Positions 1 to 5,302 of a DNA stretch of 6,775 nt are shown here, piece after piece (within the stretch, counting starts at the first letter, position 1; each line of letters begins with the position of its first letter). The notes under the pieces were generated by a model. The model saw only the letters and a list, made by a program, of their open reading frames with translations. It did not search any database and had not been told where the DNA came from. The stretch is taken from NCBI GenBank assembly GCA_025359355.1, contig JANYGR010000225.1:1-6775 (forward strand), written 5' to 3'. The DNA is from Bacteroidota bacterium (GTDB taxonomy: Bacteria; Bacteroidota; Bacteroidia; B-17B0; Aurantibacillaceae). The position numbers and the translations under genes were made by a program.

Positions 1-45
1 TTTTGGCTTGTTGAACAAGTGTGTTGTAAGTTTTTTTTGGTTCAT
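1..45 (-). CDS. possible 5' end of a gene running off the left edge
   Basis: On the minus strand an ATG at 45-43 opens a frame that stays open to position 1 and reads MNQKKLTTHLFNKPK. The composition is basic and polar, as a cytoplasmic N-terminus could be, but 15 codons are too few to assign a family. About 35 bases of AT-rich DNA lie just upstream (46-80), as expected of a Bacteroidota leader, and no Shine-Dalgarno sequence is seen. The gene would diverge from the small plus-strand ORF at 340. An open run of 15 codons can easily arise by chance, so this is only a candidate. Confidence 0.25.
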   Translation of the reverse strand, partial: MNQKKLTTHLFNKPK

Positions 46-339
46 GTTAGTTTGTTTATATATTTATAAAAACAAAGAACTGATTTTAATCCAACATAAA
101 CTAACACGGCTACCGAAGGTTTGGTTCAACAGCACCTTTGCCTAATGCGGGCGGACAACTAAGCATTTGCAAAAGCGGTCGCTCCGCGAAAGACTCCCGA
201 TATCTATCGGGATATTTTCGCTTTGCAAAAGTCCAATAAGCAGTTATCTTTGTTAATACCATTTCGGCAAGACACAGTTTCAAATAAAACTGTTGATTAG
301 CGAGAAAACGTTATAAACAATAAGCGCAAACATCAAACT
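46..339. other. non-coding stretch with palindromes, GC-richer in its middle
   Basis: This stretch of about 290 bases shows no convincing gene on either strand. From about 110 to 240 it is visibly richer in G and C than the rest of the window. It contains a nested palindrome (153-234) and a second hairpin in which ACAGTTT (274-280) pairs with AAACTGT (287-293) across a six-base loop. The bases from about 295 to 339 form the leader of the small ORF at 340. I found no match to the Bacteroidota promoter pattern (TTTG, about 19 bases, TAnnTTTG), no tRNA and no recognisable riboswitch. Its patchwork character suggests inserted DNA or a cassette boundary; that is inference. Confidence 0.5.
153..234. 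repeat. nested palindrome, REP-like, bracketed by 10-bp direct repeats
   Basis: The centre is a near-perfect hairpin: TCCCGATA (195-202), loop TC, TATCGGGA (205-212). Outside it CGAAA (187-191, one base offset) faces TTTCG (216-220). GCAAAAGCG (169-177) faces CGCTTTGC (219-226) with one bulged A, and GGAC (153-156) faces GTCC (231-234). A separate mini-hairpin, GCGG-TCGCT-CCGC, sits at 175-187. The 10-mer TTTGCAAAAG occurs directly repeated at 166-175 and 222-231, enclosing a 46-base core, as a target duplication around a short insertion would. It could be a REP-type palindromic element, the folded part of a cassette recombination site, or a structured RNA. No transposase or RAYT gene is in the window. 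Confidence 0.55.
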
Positions 340-483
340 ATGAAAGAATATTTAAGCAGACACAAACGCTTTGGAATAATACTCGCAGGTATTATCGCTC
401 TTAATTTTGTTTACGGTTTTGACGTGCGATTTACAATCATCAATCTTCTTTGGATTTTTATTAGCGTTGTTAAAATTGACTAA
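340..483 (+). CDS. hypothetical small two-segment hydrophobic protein, 47 aa
   Basis: An ATG at 340 opens a 47-codon frame ending in TAA at 481-483. The N-terminus is basic (MKEYLSRHKR, residues 1-10). Two hydrophobic stretches follow: residues 11-27 (starting FGIILAGIIALNF) and residues 31-44 (FTIINLLWIFISVV), separated by a short polar link containing FDVR. This pattern suggests a tiny inner-membrane protein with one or two membrane segments and a cytoplasmic basic N-terminus. The frame is well formed and codon use looks natural for the phylum. No Shine-Dalgarno is seen, which is normal here. It stands alone on the plus strand, preceded by palindromic DNA and convergent with the DUF2461 gene, as a cassette-borne small gene might be. 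I do not recognise a family with known function; it could be a remnant of a longer gene. Confidence 0.45.
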   Translation: MKEYLSRHKRFGIILAGIIALNFVYGFDVRFTIINLLWIFISVVKID

Positions 484-486
484 TGA

Positions 487-504
487 AAAAAATATTAATT
501 TTTT
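487..504. terminator. candidate bidirectional A/T stem between convergent genes
   Basis: AAAAAAT (487-493) pairs perfectly with ATTTTTT (498-504) across the four-base loop ATTA. It lies four bases after the stop of the plus-strand small ORF and 36 bases past the stop of the minus-strand DUF2461 gene. The A-run and T-run would give a U-tract on either transcript. The stem has no G-C pair, so it would be weak, and such palindromes arise easily in AT-rich DNA. Confidence 0.3.
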
Positions 505-521
505 GTACGAGTAACAAATGT

Positions 522-551
522 ATTATTAGATTATAAATTATTAGATTGAAA
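522..551. repeat. short tandem duplication at the 3' end of the DUF2461 gene
   Basis: ATTATTAGATT occurs at 522-532 and again at 537-547, forming two adjacent 15-base units that agree at 13 of 15 positions. The right unit includes the DUF2461 stop codon (541-543). Read on the minus strand, the sense sequence ATC-TAA-TAA is therefore present twice in tandem, so the gene ends in a series of in-frame stops. It is probably a replication-slippage product with no function. Confidence 0.6.
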
Positions 552-1245
552 TCCCATTCAAATCAGTTGTTAGCACTTCGCTCATGTAATCAAAAAACGG
601 GCGCATATTTTTAAACGTTTGATTGGCTTCCTTTAAAAATGTTTCACTTAATACTTCTTGGTCTGTAAATTTTCTAATCACTAAAAACTGTTTGTAGCGT
701 AATAAATCAATGCCTTCGTTTTCCGCGTCAAATCCTTTAGGCGTTGTTTTTAATTGTTCGCCTTGCAAGATTCCAAAAGTAGAAATAAAGGATTTACTTT
801 TTAAAATTTTTCGTAATGGTGTTGCATCATAAGCAATATCATCACGAACACGTTTTAAATCTTCGGGGTTTGGCGACCAAAATCCTCCTGCTATAAAACT
901 GTTACCAGCTTCGATGTGAAAATAATAACCGCCACGACGTTGTTTGGTAGCTCGTTTAAAACTCCCGCTCCAATTCGATTTATAAGGAGTCTTGTCGTTT
1001 GAAAAGCGAGTGTCTCTATAAATGCGATGCAAACTTTTTTTACCAGAAGGCGTTTCAATCACATCATGTGTGTTAAGCTCTTCTAATAAAGTATCTGCAA
1101 ATGTTTCAATATAACTTTGTTCTTTTATAAATTCATTTTTATGTATAGCAAACCAATCTCTGTCGTTATTTTTTTTTAATAATTTAAGAAATGCCACGCT
1201 AGAGGCAGGAATAACAGGCGCTTGTTGTTTAATATGTTTAGCCAT
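541..1245 (-). CDS. DUF2461 (TIGR02453) family protein
   Basis: This 234-residue protein has the full-length look of the DUF2461/TIGR02453 family, which is widespread in bacteria and some fungi and has no established biochemical role. Recognisable family features, in order: an N-terminal helical segment ending in NNDRDWF (26-32); the conserved block IYRDTRFSNDKTPYK (75-89); the strand GGYYFHIE (105-112); AGGFW (119-123) followed by the P-x-x-L-x-x-x-R-x-x-I helix (126-137); and LLRYKQFLVIRKF (181-193). There is no signal peptide or membrane segment, so it is probably cytoplasmic. The ATG at 1245-1243 is preferred because family similarity begins within 20 residues of it. It lies 30 bases after the stop of the propeller gene with no hairpin between, so co-transcription is likely. 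No functional link between the two is evident. Confidence 0.88.
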   Translation of the reverse strand: MAKHIKQQAPVIPASSVAFLKLLKKNNDRDWFAIHKNEFIKEQSYIETFADTLLEELNTHDVIETPSGKKSLHRIYRDTRFSNDKTPYKSNWSGSFKRATKQRRGGYYFHIEAGNSFIAGGFWSPNPEDLKRVRDDIAYDATPLRKILKSKSFISTFGILQGEQLKTTPKGFDAENEGIDLLRYKQFLVIRKFTDQEVLSETFLKEANQTFKNMRPFFDYMSEVLTTDLNGISI

Positions 1246-1275
1246 AAAATAATGATTGATGTAATTTTCTTTTAT

Positions 1276-3777
1276 TTAGTTCCGATGTAATACTATTTTT
1301 GATTTTTGAGAGCCGCATTCAATTATATATATACCTTCTGTTAATACAGATAAATCAAGTTGATTGACACCAATCGTCATTTTAAAAATAGCAACAACTT
1401 CACCAATGATATTGTATAGGTATGCTTGTTTGGCATCAGTATTAACTAAAGAAATTATTCCAGATGTAGGATTTGGATAAAGAGAAAGTTCAGATTTATT
1501 TGATTCGAAATTAGGAATGCTAGTTGTTAATAGGGTGCCCATTTTCATACCATTTCCAAAACTACTAACCCATAACTCATTGGCATTATATGGATTAAAA
1601 AATACACGCTCTGGTTGTTGAAATGGATAGCTGGAAACATTTGAAAATACTGGCGTTGTAGCATTGATGTTATTGGAGATCCATAAGCCTTGAGTCTCTG
1701 AGGTTAAATATATTTGATTTGGATTTGTAGGATTAAATGTAATAGATGTTACTCGATCAATCGTTGTACCTGTTAGTTTGATCCAAGAAGCGCCTCTATT
1801 TGTTGTTTTATACAAGCCACCTAATCCATTTGGTGCGCCACCCCAACCACTGAAAACGCATGCATACCAAGTGTTTTGAGTTGCATCATTGGGATCAATT
1901 ACAATATCCTTTGTCCAATAATACATACCTGCATCCGAAACATCAGCCCAGCTATTACTTATTGGATTAAATACAAATACTCCCGAACTGGCTGTAAACG
2001 CTGTTGTTCTGCGTCCAGAATATGTACAAACAACTTTTCCATCATTTAAAACAACTATACTTGCAGGATGTTTTTCGGTACGTGGAGGATTCGGTAATAA
2101 CGTCCAAGTAGAAGATGCTAATAAATTTAAATTTGTGGTTTTGTATATGCCACCAACACCGCTACCTCCAGCATAATGAATAACACTGGCATAAGCAACA
2201 TTTGGGTTTGTTGGATCTATCGCAATCCAAAAAACAGGATGATTAAATACATGTAAGTCTTGCCAAGTAGCGCCATTGTTTGTTGAGTATATTAATTTAC
2301 CATTACTATCTGACGCATCTAGCTGAGCATCGGCTAAACGTGTACTTTGATACATATCGTGTATGTTGGAAGTAGCTGCAAATAGAGTTCCTGTTGTTGG
2401 ATGTTGTGCAACTCGGTATGTTGAGTTGGCCGTATTTCCTGTGTAATTATACGACCATGAATTTCCAGCATCAGTACTTCTTATACCTTTTATATCTGAA
2501 TAACAAGCCCACATGTTAGTTGCATTTATCCAATGTACTTGCCAACAGGATGTGTTTTCTATACCGCAACTTTGGTAACTAGCATTTGTTGGCGTTTGCG
2601 CATTCATAGCATGTTGCCCAGAAGTATTGACATAAGCTTGTTGCCAGCTTGTGCCTCCATTAGTTGTTTTATGTACAAAACCAAAATCTCCAAATACCAC
2701 ATCATTTGCATTGTTAGGCGCAACAGCTATGGCAAATGGACATTCTCCGTAACTCCAGCCTCTATCGCCACCTTGTCCGCTCCATCCAGTATTGATGTTT
2801 AAATTATTAGTTGTATTAAATATTTGATTCCAACCTGTACCTGCATTTGTTGTTTTAAGAACAATGGGTTCTGAACTGGTATTACTCCCTGCTAAATAAA
2901 CGGTATTAATATCATTTCTTGCCATTCCCACAAACATTGGAAAATCAACACCACTATTAATTCCTGTCATTTTAGATGTCCAATTTCCAACGCCATAATC
3001 AACGGAATAAACACCAGCCATAAAACCATAATAATCAGAACCAACGACGCCCACATAAATATTCCCAACGTCAGCTGTGATACAAAAAAAGCGTGTTGTA
3101 GTCCCAACTTTAGCACCTGCGAAAGACCATATTCTGTCGTTTGTTGGTAAACCCGCTATAGTTGCTGTGTTCCAGGTTATACCTGAATTAGTAGAAACTA
3201 AAACACCATCATTTGTACCAATATAAATATTAGCGCCGTCAAAAAATACGCCACCAACCACATTGCCCGAACCAGAAGACAAGGCTGTATGAATTAAAGT
3301 AAAGGTTGTTCCGCCATCATTTGAAAAATAAATAGCACCATAATATGAAATAATAACACGATTAGGATTATTGTAATCTGCATCAATACTAAATGTTTCC
3401 TCTGTGTTGTCTGGATTTCCTATTAGAGCAGTCCACGTAACACCATTATCAGTGCTTTTCATGGGAACAATCATATTATTTGCGTAACTAATACTGTACA
3501 ATAATCCCGATGTGGAAGTGTAACACACTTTAGAATTATGTCCTGCAATCAATTGCTGAAAATTTACTTGATTATATGTTTGTCCAAAATCTGTGGTGTG
3601 AAATAATTCACCCATATCGCAAGCGACATAATATTCGTTATTGTTTGCCGGATTAATTGATAGGGCAAATAAGGCGCCACCACCACCAATGCCTTTAGAA
3701 CTGAATGATGAAGGTTGTGCTTTGATAATAGTAAGGCAACCAAAGAATAAACATAAAATGCAGTAATATTTTTTCAT
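1276..3777 (-). CDS. secreted Asp-box beta-propeller protein with type IX secretion sorting domain
   Basis: This 833-residue protein is predicted to be exported. It starts with a Sec signal peptide (residues 1-20, cleavage likely after KA before QPSS). The body, about 25-750, is a BNR/Asp-box propeller of the VPS10/sortilin/GH74-like kind. Asp-box motifs occur at 61 (TTDFGQTY), 108 (STDNGVTW), 152 (SNDGGTTF), 195 (STNSGITW), 309 (TTNAGTGW), 371 (TTNGGTSW), 434 (STDAGNSW), 498 (STNNGATW) and 658 (TTNRGASW). Blade-start motifs of the DPTNPNxxY type recur at 42, 134, 353, 521, 628, 682 and 728. That number of blades suggests two propellers. The C-terminus (about 764-833) is a type A Por sorting domain: LYPNPTSG (766-773), LTEGIYIIE (812-820) and a basic tail ending KIVLHRN. 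The type IX system would cut it off on the surface. The enzymatic role is unknown; D54 and D428 sit in motifs like those around the GH74 catalytic aspartates. It could equally be a non-catalytic adhesin or binding protein. Confidence 0.9.
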   Translation of the reverse strand: MKKYYCILCLFFGCLTIIKAQPSSFSSKGIGGGGALFALSINPANNNEYYVACDMGELFHTTDFGQTYNQVNFQQLIAGHNSKVCYTSTSGLLYSISYANNMIVPMKSTDNGVTWTALIGNPDNTEETFSIDADYNNPNRVIISYYGAIYFSNDGGTTFTLIHTALSSGSGNVVGGVFFDGANIYIGTNDGVLVSTNSGITWNTATIAGLPTNDRIWSFAGAKVGTTTRFFCITADVGNIYVGVVGSDYYGFMAGVYSVDYGVGNWTSKMTGINSGVDFPMFVGMARNDINTVYLAGSNTSSEPIVLKTTNAGTGWNQIFNTTNNLNINTGWSGQGGDRGWSYGECPFAIAVAPNNANDVVFGDFGFVHKTTNGGTSWQQAYVNTSGQHAMNAQTPTNASYQSCGIENTSCWQVHWINATNMWACYSDIKGIRSTDAGNSWSYNYTGNTANSTYRVAQHPTTGTLFAATSNIHDMYQSTRLADAQLDASDSNGKLIYSTNNGATWQDLHVFNHPVFWIAIDPTNPNVAYASVIHYAGGSGVGGIYKTTNLNLLASSTWTLLPNPPRTEKHPASIVVLNDGKVVCTYSGRRTTAFTASSGVFVFNPISNSWADVSDAGMYYWTKDIVIDPNDATQNTWYACVFSGWGGAPNGLGGLYKTTNRGASWIKLTGTTIDRVTSITFNPTNPNQIYLTSETQGLWISNNINATTPVFSNVSSYPFQQPERVFFNPYNANELWVSSFGNGMKMGTLLTTSIPNFESNKSELSLYPNPTSGIISLVNTDAKQAYLYNIIGEVVAIFKMTIGVNQLDLSVLTEGIYIIECGSQKSKIVLHRN

Positions 3778-3781
3778 CTTA

Positions 3782-3808
3782 ATAAATTTAATTAACTATT
3801 AAATTTAT
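3782..3808 (-). promoter_or_regulatory. AT-only inverted repeat in the leader just before the propeller start codon
   Basis: ATAAATTTAAT (3782-3792) is a perfect 11-base inverted match to ATTAAATTTAT (3798-3808), separated by five bases. It ends four bases before the ATG at 3777-3775, so in mRNA it would form a hairpin next to the start codon; in DNA it could be an operator-like palindrome. It has no G-C pair, so the RNA stem would be weak and chance is a serious alternative. No clear Bacteroidota promoter match was found between here and the pepT terminator. Confidence 0.35.
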
Positions 3809-3862
3809 AAATAAAAAAGCAGAATACTCCATATCTAATTTTTTTAATTCAAATTAATTTAC

Positions 3863-3892
3863 AAAAAAATAGTGGCAACAATGTACCACTAT
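3863..3892 (-). terminator. intrinsic terminator after pepT
   Basis: Read on the minus strand, ATAGTGG (3892-3886) and CCACTAT (3875-3869) form a perfect seven-base stem across a ten-base loop. The stem runs directly into a T-tract (3869-3863). It begins 24 bases after the pepT stop codon. This is the classic rho-independent form, and it separates the peptidase unit from the propeller gene downstream. Confidence 0.75.
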
Positions 3893-3893
3893 C

Positions 3894-3910
3894 TTTCATT
3901 TTAAATGAAA
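3894..3910. repeat. perfect short palindrome next to the pepT terminator
   Basis: TTTCATTT (3894-3901) and AAATGAAA (3903-3910) are perfect inverted copies around a single central base. The palindrome lies between the pepT stop codon (3917-3919) and the terminator stem. As RNA the tip could not close fully, but a six-base stem with a small loop is possible. It may protect the 3' end or form a tandem hairpin with the terminator. Confidence 0.5.
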
Positions 3911-3916
3911 ATAGAA

Positions 3917-5164
3917 TTAAGCATGTTCTTCCCAAATGCTTGCTAAATGAACAATAGTTTGAGTAGCTAATTGCATATCTTGCACGCTTACCCATTCTTG
4001 TTTGCTATGAAAAGCGTGTTCACCAGCATAAATATTAGGGCAAGGTAATCCCATAAATGATAAACGAGAACCATCTGTTCCACCACGAATGCTTGATAAT
4101 ACTGGAGTTACGCCAGTACGTTTAATTGCCTCTAATGCATAATCTACCACATGATAGCAAGTGTCTAGCATGTCTTTCATGTTTCTGTATTGCTCTGTTA
4201 CTTTAAAATCGTAACTCGATTTTTTATAGTTCGTTAAAACAGATTTAGTGATCTCTTCTAACTCTGCTTCTAAGGTTTTTAGTGTTGGCGTATCAAAAGC
4301 ACGAATAATAAATTTAATTTCAACTTTTTCTAATCCGCCATTAATAGCTACTGGATGCATAAAAGGCTCTTTCTTTTCAGTAGTTTCAGGAGTTTTGTTT
4401 TTTGGAATACGATTCACAATTTCGGCAGCTATCTTAATAGCATGTTCCATTTTATTTTTTGCAAAACCAGGATGTGTTGGTAAACCGTGAATTGTAATAG
4501 TAACGCCATCGGCGCTAAAAGTTTCATTTTCTAAATGCCCACGAGATTCGCCATCCATGGTATAACCATATTGAGCACCTAATTTTTTTATGTTTACTTT
4601 ATCTGCACCTCTTCCTATTTCTTCATCTGGTGTAAATAAAATACGAATAGCGCCATGTTTTATTTCAGGATGATTCATTAAATAATTTGCGGCATCCATA
4701 ATTTCAGCTAAGCCCGCTTTATTATCTGCTCCTAATAAAGTTGTGCCATCCGTTGTAATAATATCATTCCCTAATTGCCCTGCTAAATCAGGATGTTCGG
4801 CAAACTTAATAATTTGTGTTTTATCATTTGGTAATACAATATCATTGCCATTATAGTTAGCATGAATAATAGGATTTACATTTTCTCCACTACAATCGGG
4901 CGAAGTATCCATGTGAGAACAAAAACAAATAACAGGTACTTGCTTTGTGGTATTGCTTGGAACAGTCGCATAAATGTAGCCGTGCTCGTCCATTTCGGCA
5001 TCTTTAATTCCCATGGCTAGTAATTCTTCCACTAATAATTTGCCTAAGTTTTTTTGTTTCATTGTACTTGGGCACGTTTCCGAATTAGGATCCGATTGCG
5101 TATCAATTTTTGCATATCTAATGAAACGCTCTGTTACTGTGTGTTTGTAGGTTGTGAAGTTCAT
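3917..5164 (-). CDS. pepT: peptidase T (tripeptide aminopeptidase, M20B)
   Basis: This 415-residue protein matches the usual length of PepT (about 408 in enterics). PepT is a cytoplasmic di-zinc aminopeptidase that removes the N-terminal residue from tripeptides. All key motifs are present: SHMDTSPD (83-90) with zinc ligand H84 and D86; LLGADNKAG (143-151) with bridging D147; FTPDEEIGRGAD (177-188) with E181 as general base and E182 as ligand; YTMDGE (201-206) with ligand D204; IRGGTDGSRLSFMGLPCPN (359-377), the substrate-carboxylate region; and HAFHSKQEW (383-391) with ligand H386. The dimerisation/lid domain lies roughly at 210-325. There is no signal peptide. The start ATG (5164-5162) fits the family N-terminus (TERFIRYAKIDTQSD, 11-25). 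It follows the S9 peptidase gene on the same strand after 138 bases, and a terminator closes the unit. The assignment is secure; nothing looks truncated. Confidence 0.96.
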   Translation of the reverse strand: MNFTTYKHTVTERFIRYAKIDTQSDPNSETCPSTMKQKNLGKLLVEELLAMGIKDAEMDEHGYIYATVPSNTTKQVPVICFCSHMDTSPDCSGENVNPIIHANYNGNDIVLPNDKTQIIKFAEHPDLAGQLGNDIITTDGTTLLGADNKAGLAEIMDAANYLMNHPEIKHGAIRILFTPDEEIGRGADKVNIKKLGAQYGYTMDGESRGHLENETFSADGVTITIHGLPTHPGFAKNKMEHAIKIAAEIVNRIPKNKTPETTEKKEPFMHPVAINGGLEKVEIKFIIRAFDTPTLKTLEAELEEITKSVLTNYKKSSYDFKVTEQYRNMKDMLDTCYHVVDYALEAIKRTGVTPVLSSIRGGTDGSRLSFMGLPCPNIYAGEHAFHSKQEWVSVQDMQLATQTIVHLASIWEEHA

Positions 5165-5178
5165 GGTTTTTATTTATT

Positions 5179-5298
5179 TCAACACAGAGTTTCAGAGATT
5201 CTGAGAACACTGAGATTCTGTGTTATATTGTTTATTTAGTTATTATAATTTTTTTTGATATTCTCTGCGAACTCTTTAACTCTTTTTCTCTGTGTTGA
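5179..5298. repeat. 120-bp intergenic element with 11-bp terminal inverted repeats
   Basis: TCAACACAGAG (5179-5189) is a perfect inverted match to CTCTGTGTTGA (5288-5298). These ends nearly fill the 138-base gap between the S9 peptidase stop codon (5305-5303) and the pepT start (5164-5162). The interior repeats the same theme: TCTGTGTT (5217-5224) can also pair with AACACAGA (5181-5188), TCAGA-GAT-TCTGA forms a small hairpin at 5192-5204, and variants of CTCTG(C/T)G and ACTCTTTAACTC recur at 5262-5285. The middle (5225-5258) is almost pure A and T. There is no ORF and no clear target-site duplication. It looks like a MITE-like or CTCTGTG-type intergenic repeat. It may also fold in the mRNA between the two peptidase genes. 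Confidence 0.6.
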
Positions 5299-5302
5299 CA
5301 AA

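Noticed and set aside
1..20. Lipoprotein or other signal in the propeller protein N-terminus (Cys at residues 6, 9 and 14)
   Set aside because: This concerns the protein encoded at 1276-3777. None of these cysteines is in a good lipobox, and the stretch ends in a normal signal peptidase I site (KA before Q21). The coordinates given here are protein residues 1-20.
166..231. CRISPR array
   Set aside because: There are only two copies of a 10-base direct repeat around a palindromic core. Repeat length, copy number and spacer structure do not fit CRISPR.
120..340. Integron attC site
   Set aside because: Isolated matches to the core patterns exist (for example GTTCAAC at 124-130), but no properly paired R and L boxes were found and no integrase is in the window. 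It is kept only as a weak idea in the findings.
1246..1275. Terminator or promoter between the propeller gene and DUF2461
   Set aside because: The 30-base gap contains no stem and no promoter-like match; read-through is the simpler view.
2533..2802. Open frame of 89 codons on the plus strand inside the propeller gene
   Set aside because: It lies wholly opposite a strongly supported secreted-protein gene, its translation shows no family features, and it has no leader of its own.
4248..4490. Open frame of 80 codons on the plus strand inside pepT
   Set aside because: It is antisense to well-conserved pepT sequence. Its hydrophobic look follows from the complement of the coding strand.
5054..5239. 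Open frame of 61 codons on the plus strand crossing the pepT start and the intergenic repeat
   Set aside because: Half is antisense to the pepT N-terminus and half is repeat DNA; there is no protein-like pattern.
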